Positions 10,791 through 21,390 of a stretch of 46,812 bases of DNA are shown here, piece after piece. Below the pieces are notes generated by a model, which worked only from the letters and a program-made list of their open reading frames with translations, was not told the origin of the DNA and made no database searches. Position numbers and translations under genes: made by a program. Location of the stretch: positions 1-46,812 of the forward strand of contig MSJI02000770.1 in the NCBI GenBank assembly GCA_001931905.2. Reading direction: 5' to 3'. How positions within the stretch are numbered: the first letter of the stretch is position 1; every line of letters begins with the position of its first letter. This DNA is from Cladosporium sp. IMV 00045 (taxonomy: Eukaryota; Ascomycota; Dothideomycetes; Cladosporiales; Cladosporiaceae).

Positions 10791-12125
10791 ATGCGACCCC
10801 CCAGTCAGCCGGTCGATGTCCCCGTGCCGGATAGAACGCGATCGTCCTCGGCAAAGACTGTCGGTCATGCGAAGGGCAACGCATACAATGCGGGCAGGAG
10901 GAAGCAACACATGCCTGAACAGCACCGATCAGAGGCACTGTCGCCTTCTGTCGCTGCCCTGCTCGCCATGACCACCATCCCCCGCCGCCCTCGACAGAAC
11001 AAGACTCGCGTTAGCGATAAACGCCAGATCTCAATCGACGAGCTTATCAACGAGTGGAGGAGCGACGACAGATTTGGGAAGAGCTACGACAGCAGTCCTC
11101 TGTCGATACTACTGGACAACGCCGAAGACTGCGAAGAGTCAAGATCTCCCTCATACCAGTCAAGCCGATACAGCCGACCGCAATACGAGAGGTCAGCATC
11201 CAGCGACTCGATCCCGTCGCTCGAGGCGGACGAGAGTTCGCTTCTCTCTTTCGGAAGCCCGGCGACACCAGACTCGATTCACAGCCGCAAGTCCAGCATG
11301 ACAAGCCGCAAAGAGTCGCCAAGGTCACAACCGATCCGCGAAAGCTGCATTGAAGATCACCCGCTCAAGCCGACTCTCGAAGTAGACGAAGATGACTTCA
11401 CATTCACTCCCGACCACACTCCCACAACACCGAAGTCCAAATCATCCTTCAAATCCAACCTCACAACATCCCTCCAAGCACTCAAGGCCCTCTCACCCTT
11501 CGGGCAACGCAAGACCCCCTCTGGACCCCGTCGCCCAGCGAACAAGTCCGAGCGCGGCGACTCCGTATCCCCACTCCCAGACGACGTCCTCTGGTCGCAC
11601 CCCTTCCTCTTCCCGCGGTTCAGCTCCGAAGTCCGCCCCGACTACAAAGGCACCCCAACCTCCGCTCAACGCCGCTACCTCAACCCCACCCCCCTCTCTT
11701 TCGAAGAGCAAGAAGCGCCTTTCCAACAAGCCCTACACGCCCCCTACCTGGCCGAACAGCAATCTCCCAACAGCACGCACGGCCCCACCATCCAGCTGCA
11801 AACCTACTCGCGCTCCGGCAGCCGCAGCAAGGCCCGCAACGCAAGCAAGAAAACCAGCACGGATGCCGATTCCGAGCTCGCGGACGACGCGGCCGTCAAC
11901 GCCGCCGTCGCGGCCGCCGCCATGCGCCACCGCGAACCCCGCGAGAACAGCGACTTTCTGCGCGTCGTCGTCCTCGAGATGAACATGCGTCGCGAGGGGA
12001 AGTTGGAAATGGGCCGTGCGAGGATTTGGCTTCCGCCCAGGCAGGCTGCTGAGGGGGATGGCTTTGTCGTTCAGCAGGGCGGTGGGAAGGTGCCGAGGCG
12101 CTGGGTTGGTGTTAGTGCTGAGTGA
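10791..12125 (+). CDS. disordered fungal protein of unknown function
   Basis: The frame is open from 10617 (501 residues), but I prefer the ATG at 10791 (MRPPSQPVDVPVPDRTR, 443 residues), because the 170 bases before it look like a CA-rich fungal 5' leader and the ATG has A at -3. Most of the protein is Ser/Pro/Arg-rich and disordered. Three islands look structured or conserved: LSPSVAALLAMTTIPRRP near residues 50-67, a short helix RQISIDELINEWRSDDRF near 78-95, and the C-terminal block REPRENSDFLRVVVLEMNMRR (about 380-400) continuing into GRARIWLPPRQ. I recognise the general type as a Pezizomycotina-specific hypothetical protein but can name no function. No signal peptide or membrane span is visible. 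Confidence 0.75.
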   Translation: MRPPSQPVDVPVPDRTRSSSAKTVGHAKGNAYNAGRRKQHMPEQHRSEALSPSVAALLAMTTIPRRPRQNKTRVSDKRQISIDELINEWRSDDRFGKSYDSSPLSILLDNAEDCEESRSPSYQSSRYSRPQYERSASSDSIPSLEADESSLLSFGSPATPDSIHSRKSSMTSRKESPRSQPIRESCIEDHPLKPTLEVDEDDFTFTPDHTPTTPKSKSSFKSNLTTSLQALKALSPFGQRKTPSGPRRPANKSERGDSVSPLPDDVLWSHPFLFPRFSSEVRPDYKGTPTSAQRRYLNPTPLSFEEQEAPFQQALHAPYLAEQQSPNSTHGPTIQLQTYSRSGSRSKARNASKKTSTDADSELADDAAVNAAVAAAAMRHREPRENSDFLRVVVLEMNMRREGKLEMGRARIWLPPRQAAEGDGFVVQQGGGKVPRRWVGVSAE

Positions 12126-13255
12126 GTGATGAGGTTGGAAGCGCCGTTGACGCATTGGTCTTTTTTTACCTTTCTTTCTTGGTTTTACAGCATTTGTCTT
12201 TTAGCGAGCGAGCATTTTTATTTACCTACATCGAACATCAGCATATATGACGGGCAAAGAGCAGCTCCTCAGAGAAGGATGGGAAGGTGGAGGAGGGAAG
12301 ACCGGAGGAAGGAATTCGGGACACAGCAACAACCACAGCAACACCACAGAAGGAAGGAAGGGACCACGAGAAAAACCTATCGACCACAGACAGCAAAGGT
12401 CCTCTTCTCAGCGACGATAAAGAAGAAGCGCGGCGGGAGAGTTTCTCGCACGCGCGCATGATGAGGAATGAATGACTATTACTATTATGACGATACACTA
12501 CGATATGAGAAAAACAAATCAATAAAATCATAAACAAATCCACAAATCCACAAACAAGAAACAGATACATGGCCTCTGGTGGATTCTCAGTACAGTAATC
12601 GTGGATTTGTTCAGTGGCTGCAATCATACGTGTACCTCAAGCTGTTGAGACTATTGCTTCTTTCACACTCACGACTTCTTAGCCCACTGACCGGCTCTGT
12701 TTGACTTACCTTACCATGCGCGCACGCGAGAGGAGGTCCTTGCTCCTTTCCCATATTGTTATAATGGATGCCTTATCTTAGCTTGAGCTGCAGATTTCTG
12801 AAAGAGACGACACGGATGCTACCTGTCTCTCCGCGGATCGAAGAGTCAATGAACACAGGACGTGCGGTCTGGAAGCTACCAAACACAAAACAAAACTTGG
12901 AGATCGAGTTCAAGAGCAGGACGGAGTCCTCAAATCATGCAGCAAGTATCTCTCGATGGTCCGGGTTTTGCTGCAACAACGCTAGGTTCATCACGAATGG
13001 AACTCTTTGAACTGGAATGCCAGTTCCATGCAATGACGGGACGTGTATCCGAATGAAAGGCGCATGGTGAACGATCGTATTAAGACGTTATTCATAAGGC
13101 AAAAGCGTACAGATGATTAAAAAGTCGAATTTACATCTCGAGTACTTTCCCCCATCTCCTCCTCAACATCCAGCGATAACACTGCCCACTCCACCTCCAC
13201 CGCAGCGACAATCTGATCTCACTGAAAGCTATCTTGCGGTCACTTCTCAAGAACT
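12126..13255. other. convergent 3' intergenic region
   Basis: About 1.1 kb between the stop of the disordered-protein gene (+) and the stop of the fasciclin gene (-). AATAAA at 12521-12526, some 395 bases past the first stop, is a reasonable poly(A) signal. Short open frames here are compositionally random. Confidence 0.5.
12521..12526 (+). terminator. candidate poly(A) signal AATAAA
   Basis: An AATAAA within an A-rich stretch on the sense strand of the preceding + strand gene. Fungal poly(A) signals are loose, so the assignment is tentative. Confidence 0.35.
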
Positions 13256-14522
13256 TTAGAAGTTAGCAAGCAAAGCCGCACCGCCGAACAAGGCCGCGAC
13301 GCCAACAGCTCCGGTAGGCATGGCAGCCGCGTCCTCGGAAGTGCTGCTGCTCGCTTCGGGGTTGCCGGCGGTGTTCTCGCCAATACTTCCCTCCGTGTTG
13401 GTCGGGAAGCCCTCCGCGACAGCATCGGTGGTAGAAGTCAGCGCAGCGTTCGTCGAAGTCGGAGACGGCTGGTTGGACGTAAAGGGGACCTCGCTACCGG
13501 ACGAAGCGCCGGGGAAAGCCGTGGCGGGACCGTCGCTCTCAGTCCCGTTGGCGGGCGAGGAGTCGTTGGCGGACAGCACGCTGTCGAGCACGTGCAGCAC
13601 GCCGTTGGAGAGCAGGATGTCCGCGGTGATGACGCGGGCGCGGTTGACGAAGACTTCGCCGTCGAGGATGGTGATGGTCACGTTGTCGCCGCCGAGGGTG
13701 GGGACGGAGCCGTTGGCCAGCGTGCTGCTGTACGCCACCGTGCCGTTGATCACGTGGTATTGCAGCACGGAGGCGGCTTCTTCGGTGCTGATGTTGGCGA
13801 GCACGGAGCTGATGCTCTGGAAGGCGGCGTTGTTGGGGGCGAAGATGGTGAGGTCGGGGGTGGTGTTCAGAGCGTCGGTTAGGTCGGTTGCGTTGACGGC
13901 GCCGAGGAAGGCGGTTAGGTTGGCTTCTTGGGCGACGGTGCTGACGTTCGGTGGGATGGAGAGCAGTCCGTCGATGATGTGGATGACTCCTCCGTTGAAC
14001 TCGATATCCTGGTTGTTTGGTCAGTAGAGTATTCACGGGATGATCGATGGTCACACTTACAGCCTCGGTGACAGATGCGTTGTTCTTCAAGCCGGAAATG
14101 ACGAAAACATCATCGTCATCCGCACGAAGCTCGACAACTTGTCCTCCAGTAACATTGGCGAAAGCAGTGTCGTTGAGGAGGGTCGGAGCGAACGTGGGAG
14201 TCTCTGTGATGTTCTCCGAGGTAAATTGACCGACAAGGACGTGATAGTTGAGCAGAGCCTGAATGAAGCCTTCCTGAGATGCTTGAGATCCGCCGGTGCT
14301 GTTCAAGGCTTCAAGAGCTTGGTTAGAAGGAGCCAGAAGGGTGACATTCTGTGCTTCAGAAAGTGCCTGTGCGATTTCCGGGTTGCTTTCCAACACGCTG
14401 ACCAGGCTCGACAGGTTTTGATTTCCGCTCAGGACAGAGGTGAGGTTAGCTGTGCTGGTGTCTTCCTGTGCCCTTGCGGCGGCAATCGCCAATGCGGCTC
14501 CCAAGAACTGTTTGAACTGCAT
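13256..14522 (-). CDS. secreted fasciclin (FAS1) domain protein, probably GPI-anchored
   Basis: Exons 14522-14061 and 14008-13256 flank a 52-base intron (GTAAGT..CAG) and give 404 residues. A signal peptide MQFKQFLGAALAIAAARA is followed by two FAS1 domains, about residues 25-175 and 180-305. Each shows the family pattern: TLLAPSNQALEAL / TIFAPNNAAFQSI, the YHV motif (LLNYHVLVG, LQYHVINGT), and the closing GGVIHIIDGLL / NGVLHVLDSVL. Many N-glycosylation sequons are present. A Ser/Thr/Pro-rich stalk of about 80 residues ends in the hydrophobic stretch GVAALFGGAALLANF, as expected for GPI attachment. Such proteins sit in the plasma membrane or wall and mediate adhesion or wall integrity. The first FAS1 domain crosses the splice. 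The fold is sure; the role is inferred. Confidence 0.92.
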
Positions 14523-16264
14523 GTCGTCTGAAACTCCTGCGTAACGATGCTACTGAGCAGCTCCTGACGGTCAAGACACGGGGAAATGCAAACGCTTTTT
14601 GTAGCATCCTCCCAAGGCGAGGAGGAGCATACAGCGATTTCACCATCGGCATAGCTGGTCTTGTCATACGCACTAGACTCGAGTCCAAACCAAGCAAATC
14701 TGGGATAGCACAGCTTGTCGTCCAATCACGGAGAATCGCCAATGCCAATGTCGTAGGAGAAGTGGCAAGCCCGCCGCGGTCCACGGCATGGCGAGCCAGC
14801 ACGTTCGAACCCCAAGACGGCATTTACAGTTTGGAGGCGTGGGAGAGGTATTCCATTACGTAGGGCATAGGTTGTTGGACTTCTGTCCTCGCTCTCGTGT
14901 TTAGCTGTCGGTCCAATGATTTGATGTCCCTGTCAGTGGCTGTGAACAATATCGTATGCACATAGCCACCATCATGTATTCGTATTCGCCTTACCTAGTA
15001 TTGCCATGTGCGCGTCGATGTAATTCGCACTCAAGAGGTGAGGCTAAAGGATCCGATCTCAAAGTGGAGACTTTTCCCCAGGATCGGCCGTCGTAGATCG
15101 TTGCAAGGTGGGGGGCATACCAACTTGGCATGATCATTATACTTTTTGGCCCTTGAGGTTTACTTCTTTTTCACAATGCCTTGGCCGGCAAGATGTTGAC
15201 GCGGCCTGGCTGAGGCTATGCCGGCCTGGTGATATCGTTGCACATGCCTGTTGTGTGAAAGAGCATACGAATTCGAATTCTCGTTATTGCAATGTTGTAG
15301 CTGCTATAGTACTTCGATCGATATCGTTTGACAGGCCGCCGGCTAATCCTGGCCGACCAAGAGACTTCTCACATGCCCCTATCCGAATGCCGTGGTGCAG
15401 AAGTCATGAGGGGTCTCGAGAGCATCAACGAGGCGCAGTGAATGGGTACACTTCCCAGTTTCGAGCCAGCTTGGCCTTGTCTTGCAGCCTTCGGATCAGA
15501 CGGTACCGCAGTGCGGGTTAATGGTCGATGCCAAGCGCAAATCGAAGGATAGACATACATGAAAGTACGTTAGTCCGCGGAACGGTAGTCTAGGCAGATC
15601 TTAAGGCTGTCATGGGCTGTATAGGGCAGATTGCTTGGATCGGTGCTGTACCCAAGCAACACAGATGCAATTGATTCTAGAGGCGCAGCTTCCTTGCAGG
15701 TCACTGGACTGGGAAATCTTCTTGTGTCCAATCTTTCTCTCTGGTATGTTCTGTGAGGTTTTGTGTATACCGCGTCGACTCACTGAAGAGGGGATTGTGA
15801 GCTCTCAATGCATTGGATCTGCGGCGTAGAGTCAGCTGCACCCAGCAAAGTCAAAGCGTGCAGCTTCTCTCGAAACAAGTTTGTGCTATGGCTGTCAGGC
15901 TGTGCACGTGTTGATTTATGCGAACCTCATAAGCGCCTGGCGAACATGGAGCAGGATATTGTGAGGAGTTAGCGAGATCTTGCGAGGTACTGAGAGGCAC
16001 GAGTGCACACGCATTGGTTGTTCTATGTGATCTTTTTGATGACAGATCCAAGCTGAATATCTGCATTGAAGGACGCAAAAATTCGTTTCTTGGGCTTTCC
16101 ATGCCTAGTCTGTTCCTTTTTTGTTTTTCATCTTCCCTCTCTTTCCCCTTTCTATCATGGTGATATGTTGTCGTTTCCCGTTTCCCGCTTTCGCTTTCAT
16201 GATGACTAGTTAATGAGAAAAGAAAAAAAAAAGCCAATAGCAATGGAAGTTCACTCCCAAAGTT
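14523..16264. other. 1.7 kb intergenic region
   Basis: Lies between the fasciclin start (promoter side, 14523 upward) and the stop of porphobilinogen deaminase. No supported gene. TATA-like or repeat structure is not evident. 16110-16260 has pyrimidine-rich then A-rich tracts that probably belong to the 3' region of the deaminase transcript. A TTCGA loop near 14803 was checked for a tRNA and rejected. Confidence 0.45.
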
Positions 16265-17464
16265 TTAAGCACCCTGCTGCTTCTCAATGATCTGCCTGTT
16301 GAGCGTGATATCCTTCAGAATCTTGTCCGCGCCCTTCTCAATCAACATGCCCGCGATCTCAATGCCGAACTCTTCCGCGTCCTGCCTCGAAGTGATGCGC
16401 CTAAGAGTCGACACCTCCGCCGCCTCTTGTCCGTCCAAGCTTACGACGATGCCATCCACTTCCAGCTCGTCGGTGAGGCCATCGCTCGTGTCGTCGCGTG
16501 CTGCGTCATTGGTCGACGTATTCATGCCCATCTGTGTGTTCGTCGGCTCTTGCGCCACGCCCGTTGCGTGATGGTATTCCTCCGCCGGCTTGATGCCGAC
16601 GCCCACGCCCGTGCCCGCGTTGCTCGTCAGAGACGTCTTCTTCGATACCCAGTTACTTTCAATGCCGATTGGAACACTGCAACCGCCTTCGAGGGTGCGC
16701 AGCACGCCGCGCTCGACCAGTGCAGCGCGCATGGTACGCTCGCAAACAATGGGTGCGAGCAGTTTCTTGGTGCGTTCATCGTCGCTGCGAATTTCAACTC
16801 CCAGACCGCCCTGGCCTACGGCGTGCAGCATGCCGCCATTGTCTTTGCTGAGGTAGGATGTGATGCGGTCGGTCATGCCGAGGCGCTCGAGGCCGGCTAC
16901 GGCGATGACGATAGCGCTGTATTCGCCATCAGGGTTGTCGAGCTTGGCCAGGCGGGTGCCGATGTTGCCGCGGACGTCGGCGAAAGAGAGGTGAGGGAAG
17001 TGGCGCTTGAGTTGGGCGACGCGGCGGAGGGAGGAGGTGCCGACGACAGCTCCTTTGGGGAGGTCGGAGAGCGTGCGGATGCTGTTCGCCAGTGTGGGCT
17101 TGACGACAAGGGCGTCGCGCGGATCGTTGCGGGCGGTCACGCAGCCGAGAGCACAGTCGGCAGGCAGCTGGGTGGGCATGTCTTTGAGCGAGTGTACGAT
17201 GAAGTCGAGCTCGCCCTTCTGGAGTTTTATCTCAAGCTCGGCGGTCCAGAGTGACTTTTCGTTGAATTTGTACAGGGCGGTGGTCAGGTCGTTGTCGGCC
17301 GTCGTAGCCATGGCGTGGATCTCAAACTCGTGTGTCGGCCATACTTTCTTCAGCGCATGCACGATCTGGTCGGTTTGTACACGAGCGAGGAGGGAGCGGC
17401 GGGTACCGACGTGGAACTTCTCGGTGGTGGTGGGAGGAGAGGTGTCCATGGCTGTGTCGGCCAT
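16265..17464 (-). CDS. HEM3: porphobilinogen deaminase (hydroxymethylbilane synthase)
   Basis: A single exon of 399 residues. This enzyme joins four porphobilinogen molecules into hydroxymethylbilane, the third common step of heme synthesis, in the cytosol. Family motifs are all present: GTRRSLLARVQT (20-31), the catalytic aspartate in HSLKDMPT (Asp95), GTSSLRRVAQ (142-151), RGNIGTRLAKLD (165-176), and the dipyrromethane-anchoring cysteine in LEGGCSVPIGIE (Cys262). The third domain carries an extra segment of roughly 70 residues (about 272-345, rich in Gly, Thr, Asn and Asp), which makes the protein longer than the 327-residue yeast enzyme. A second Met at residue 6 is possible as the start. 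Very sure. Confidence 0.97.
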   Translation of the reverse strand: MADTAMDTSPPTTTEKFHVGTRRSLLARVQTDQIVHALKKVWPTHEFEIHAMATTADNDLTTALYKFNEKSLWTAELEIKLQKGELDFIVHSLKDMPTQLPADCALGCVTARNDPRDALVVKPTLANSIRTLSDLPKGAVVGTSSLRRVAQLKRHFPHLSFADVRGNIGTRLAKLDNPDGEYSAIVIAVAGLERLGMTDRITSYLSKDNGGMLHAVGQGGLGVEIRSDDERTKKLLAPIVCERTMRAALVERGVLRTLEGGCSVPIGIESNWVSKKTSLTSNAGTGVGVGIKPAEEYHHATGVAQEPTNTQMGMNTSTNDAARDDTSDGLTDELEVDGIVVSLDGQEAAEVSTLRRITSRQDAEEFGIEIAGMLIEKGADKILKDITLNRQIIEKQQGA

Positions 17465-18010
17465 GCTGGCAGGAGAAGGATATGAAGGAGTACGGATTGA
17501 TTGAGGGGCTGGGAGGACGGCGGCAAGTGGAGTCAGAGTTGATTGAAGACAGAAGGATTGACGGTATAGCGATTGGCAGTAGTGTAGATGTAAGTGAAAG
17601 TATGAGCACAGTGGTAGTGGGGTTAGAGTTTATCGCTTGGTGGGGTCAGGCCATGAAAGTCGCGAGAGCAAACGCCGCTCTCGGCCGACTCGGAAAAATA
17701 ATCCATGCTATACAACGTCACCAAATAGTCAGCGAGTCTTGATTCATACATCGACATGTGTTCGCGATTTTTGGCTTATCAGTCAGATCATTGTTCGTTC
17801 ACGGTGTCATTGACTCATTGGGCGCTTGAACTGGTAATTCCATAATGGCCTTTCTGATTCCATGTCATTGAACATTCCAGTCACAATGCTAGATGTACAG
17901 CATCAACAACAGGTGGCAAGTATCGATAGCTGTACCCAGAGATTGTCTCGATGCTTTGTGCTCGTACGACGCAATATCGGCGGTAGCGTTCTAGTTGGGA
18001 TCAAGAATCA
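17465..18010. promoter_or_regulatory. promoter region of porphobilinogen deaminase and 3' end of ankyrin gene
   Basis: About 545 bases between two minus-strand genes. The part near 17465-17750 should hold the HEM3 promoter and leader. I see no heme-responsive (CCAAT/HAP) motif that I would defend, and no coding sequence. Confidence 0.4.
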
Positions 18011-18905
18011 TCAATCCTTTTCTAAAATGCTGATCATCTCTGGGTCACCCAACTCCACTGCTAGTTGCACGACCGTCCTGCCATGTGTATCCTTGATATT
18101 CTTGTCAGCACCACGCTCCAACAGCAGCGAGACCGCGTCCGCATTCCCCCTAGCCACAGCCTTGTGCATCGGAGTGCCCAGTCCCTTAACCCCAAACACC
18201 GACCATCGTGGCTCTCTACCGTCAAATCTCAACCGATCAAGTTGAGCTCTATGGTCCAGCAGCAGTGTCAATATGTCGCAAGTGTTGTCGTCCCGCTCGA
18301 CCGCCCAGTGCAATACATCACCTCGTTTGACATCACCGCCATACGACAGAAGCAATTTCACAATCTCAACCTTGCCCCAGAGAGCGGCTCTCGACATAGG
18401 CGTGTCGTATTCATACCCGGCATTCGGATCTGCACCGTGCTCTAGCAGCCATTTCACCACGTCGTCGTTGCCAAATGCATATCTTGGTGCACGAAGATCA
18501 ATACATGTTATACCTGTGGCGCAAGTTGACAACATACCCCAACGCCGACGGCTCGTCCATGCCCAAAGGCTCGTTGATATCCCACCCATTCCACATAAAA
18601 GCTTCAAGATTATTGATCGACCCGACGGCTAGCGCCTGTTGTACGGGAAACTCTCCCTTTTCGGTGACGGAAAGGAGGACTGACACGATGTCTGACCTGG
18701 ACTTGTTGATTGCTGCAAGAAGTGAAGAAGTAGTCAAAGCGGGCAGGATTTGGCCTTGCTCTTTGAGCATGGCTGGCGAATCGACCCATATCGCGAGAAT
18801 CATGAGGACAGCGGCCATAGAGCCTCGCGCCACTGCTGCTTCCAAGTCTTCCTTTGGCGGTACAATTCTAATCACGGGATTGCTACCAAGAGGAATCGGC
18901 TCCAT
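18011..18905 (-). CDS. ankyrin-repeat protein
   Basis: Exons 18905-18538 and 18482-18011 flank a 55-base intron (GTATGT..AAG) and give 279 residues. The splice fuses ...DEPSALG to YAFGNDDVVKWLLEHGADPN, restoring an intact ankyrin repeat that neither open frame contains alone. Start MEPIPLGSNPVIR lies in AAACATGG context. At least five ankyrin-type helix pairs can be seen: residues 20-50, 60-90, 120-155 (LLEHGADPNAG), 155-190 and 220-275 (LLERGADKNIKDTHGRT), with typical GADxN turns. There is no signal peptide, membrane span or attached catalytic domain. Ankyrin repeats mediate protein contacts and the partner cannot be guessed. It lies just downstream of WD40 copy 1 on the same strand, 334 bases apart. 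Confidence 0.85.
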
Positions 18906-19239
18906 GTTTGGATTCGTCTTAGTCTGACTTCACTAGGGTGGCGGGTTGGGATGGCGGATGTGATGGGTTTGGCTGACGTTTCTACTATGTATAGCCATAA
19001 GCAAGATCCTTGCAAGAAGCCTCTCGGCTCACGGCTCGCTCTGCAGATGTTTATCCTGATCGATATGATAACATGTTGTATGGCGATGATATTGATGTAA
19101 ACATCTGTCAAATTAAGGGTAACATTCGATTAGAATTGCTGATCTGAACCGAACTTCATTGATCGCTTGTACGCTTGCTTGTACGCTCAGCACGCGAGGA
19201 ACCAAAACATTACTTTGTACAACAAATCGCCACGCCTAT
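18906..19239. other. short spacer between ankyrin and WD40 genes
   Basis: 334 bases holding the ankyrin promoter and the 3' flank of WD40 copy 1. The part at about 19167-19235 is clearly related to 44710-44800 beside WD40 copy 2, sharing ACATTACTTTGTACAACA, so the duplication extends past the stop codon. Confidence 0.6.
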
Positions 19240-21390
19240 TCACAATTCGAAGCAACGACTATACCACAAACTCCTCATCCAAGGTGCCCTTCCAACCCCT
19301 CCTCCTCCTCCTTCCAAACCCCCACCACCAACCCTCCTCAGACTCATCAACCCACCCAAACACCCATCCCCATTACCCACAACAACCTCCCTCCCCCCAT
19401 CAACCAAAGAAACACCAGCAACCGTTCCCAGAAACCAAACATCCTGCCTTCCCCCATCCCCTCCACCACTGCCCAAATCCCTCATGTCAAAAAAACTAAC
19501 CACATCCTCATTCTCCGCCCCGATCAACACCCTGCTATCCTCCGTAAAGTACAGACTCCTCGCACACGACCTCCTACACCCCAGTTCCGCCAGCGGTTTC
19601 TTCCACGTCCTCGAATCCCACAGCGCGATCATCCCGTCCTGTGCACCGGTCGCGAGAAACCTCCCATCCGGTGACCACGCGCAAGCGAAAATGTGATCCG
19701 TATGCGCCGCCAGTGGGGCAAAAACTTCCCCTGACTCCGCGTCTGTGAGGAGTGCCGTCGGGCTGTCGCCTGCGAGTGCGCGTAGGCGGGCGTCGGGGGA
19801 TGTGGCGGAGGCGTTGAGGGAGTGGGCGTAAGAGACGGTGGAGGTGAAGGTTTGCGTGGTGAGATCCATGAGGCGGAGGCGCTGGTCGTTGGCGCAGAAA
19901 GCTGCCTGCGGCAGGCCGGAGCGGCGGTGCGGGAAGGTGTGAATGTGTGTTATGAGGTTGTTGTGGTCGTGGGTCACGTAGCCGTAGGAATGGGTGGGGG
20001 AAGAGGGGGAGGAGAGGTTGGTCAGGGCGTATTCGCCGTCGAAGCCGCCGGTGATGAGAAGGGAGTCTGTGGCTGCGAGGCAGGTTGGGCGGATGGGCGT
20101 GGGGGTCAGGGGGGATTTGGTCAGGTCGAGCACTGTTTCTTCGGGTGCTAGGCAGGAGAGAGAGGTGCGTTTGATCTTGCCCGATGATGTGTAGTAGATG
20201 TCCCTGCCGTCGGAGGCGAGCACATGGCGAAGTTGGTGGTGTGCAAACTCAGGTCTTCGAAGTCCATGATAGGAATGGAATTGGTAATGGCGTTCAGCCT
20301 GGTAGCCCAGCTTGGATTCTTCTGCGATGCTCCTTGCGTGTGTGCCGAATAGATCGTGCAACCGGGCTCGATGGTCAAGGATCTCCTGTCTAGACACTCC
20401 CAGTCCGCTCCAGTCGATGCCTTGCATATCCAATCCAGACTCAATCAAATCCTCGCGGTTCAAGAATGACGATGCGCTTCTATCCGCTGCACATCGTTTA
20501 GCCAACGCGTCTCTGAATCCAAGATGGGATTCCGTTGTACTCCAGTTTGAGAGACTGTCCAGAACATCAGCACCATATCGAGGATCATCCACCGACCAAG
20601 CCGTCTCGGCCATATCTGTGAGGATCGTATACTGCGCCGGATCGCCATGCTGCAAGCCTGGGTCTTCTGACGATTCATCCCGAAGATTGTGGACTTGAGA
20701 TTGTGAAGCGTGTTGCTGGGAAGATTGGAGAGTATCTGATATGAACGTATGTGCCCTTAGATTATCGCAGGACGGATGATGCGAAGCGGTTCTTGGCCCA
20801 ACCAAAGGGTTGGTTCCTGTATGGAGACGACGGAGGCCATCTATATTGTTGCCATCGATCGCGGGATGTCTTCGTCGGCTATCTTCTGATTGGGAGCTGC
20901 TTGCGCTCTCCGGGTGTGTCAGACAAGAGCGCATCGTTGAATCTGCATCAACCTCGGCCATAGTATCGTCGCCGGGACAGTTTGAATCCTGGCATTCCTC
21001 TCTTGGACGATCATCACCATCATCACCATTAGTCGTCTGTTCCAGTCCCTCTTCGGCAATACTGTCGCCGGCGTGTCGATCCAGCCCATCAAACCAGTCA
21101 ACCGGAGAAGCTCGACCAGGTAAAGACTCCAGCACATCTAACGAAGAAGGACTGCAAGCAAAAAGCGGCTCAGCGAATCTCGCCATACAAGCACGATCCA
21201 TCTTGGTCAGCGATAGCAAACAACAAGGCTTCCGGCTGCAAGACTTCTTGGAGCGGGTCGTAGTAAGAGCCACGAACGATGAACAAGAAGGACGACGACT
21301 CCGGCGATGCTGATGTTGATGAGATCGGCAATATTTGACAGGAGCTAGTTGCGGGCTGCAAAAATAGTACATGTCCGCCATGGCGCGCAC
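19240..21390 (-). CDS. WD40-repeat protein, duplicated copy 1
   Basis: A single exon of 716 residues. About the first 300 residues are acidic and disordered, with a cysteine-rich start. Next comes HYQFHSYHGLRRPEFAHHQL, then WD40-type blades (about 345-690), the clearest being HTDHIFACAWSPDGRFLATG followed by GMIALWDSRTW. CRRSCARSLYF and RVLIGAENEDVVSFFDMR resemble the segment called DUF2415 in fungal WD proteins, so a scaffold role is likely but no partner is known. It is paralogous to the gene at 44824-46812, with about nine of ten residues alike over the propeller by eye. The last 16 or so residues (...RAPWMRSLWYSRCFEL) are in a different frame from the paralogue's ending, because the GGA-rich run before them differs by four bases. 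The start at 21390 is one of three nearby Mets; MADMYYF is equally possible. Confidence 0.83.
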   Translation of the reverse strand: MRAMADMYYFCSPQLAPVKYCRSHQHQHRRSRRPSCSSFVALTTTRSKKSCSRKPCCLLSLTKMDRACMARFAEPLFACSPSSLDVLESLPGRASPVDWFDGLDRHAGDSIAEEGLEQTTNGDDGDDRPREECQDSNCPGDDTMAEVDADSTMRSCLTHPESASSSQSEDSRRRHPAIDGNNIDGLRRLHTGTNPLVGPRTASHHPSCDNLRAHTFISDTLQSSQQHASQSQVHNLRDESSEDPGLQHGDPAQYTILTDMAETAWSVDDPRYGADVLDSLSNWSTTESHLGFRDALAKRCAADRSASSFLNREDLIESGLDMQGIDWSGLGVSRQEILDHRARLHDLFGTHARSIAEESKLGYQAERHYQFHSYHGLRRPEFAHHQLRHVLASDGRDIYYTSSGKIKRTSLSCLAPEETVLDLTKSPLTPTPIRPTCLAATDSLLITGGFDGEYALTNLSSPSSPTHSYGYVTHDHNNLITHIHTFPHRRSGLPQAAFCANDQRLRLMDLTTQTFTSTVSYAHSLNASATSPDARLRALAGDSPTALLTDAESGEVFAPLAAHTDHIFACAWSPDGRFLATGAQDGMIALWDSRTWKKPLAELGCRRSCARSLYFTEDSRVLIGAENEDVVSFFDMRDLGSGGGDGGRQDVWFLGTVAGVSLVDGGREVVVGNGDGCLGGLMSLRRVGGGGLEGGGGGVGRAPWMRSLWYSRCFEL

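Noticed and set aside
14750..14825. Possible tRNA from a TTCGAAC loop
   Set aside because: The flanking bases do not form a five-base-pair T stem and no anticodon or acceptor arm can be built.
19175..19696. A + strand frame antisense to the WD40 3' end, with a matching frame at 44648-45256 ending in the same residues
   Set aside because: The likeness follows automatically from the duplicated sense gene; there is no independent sign of selection on the antisense frame.
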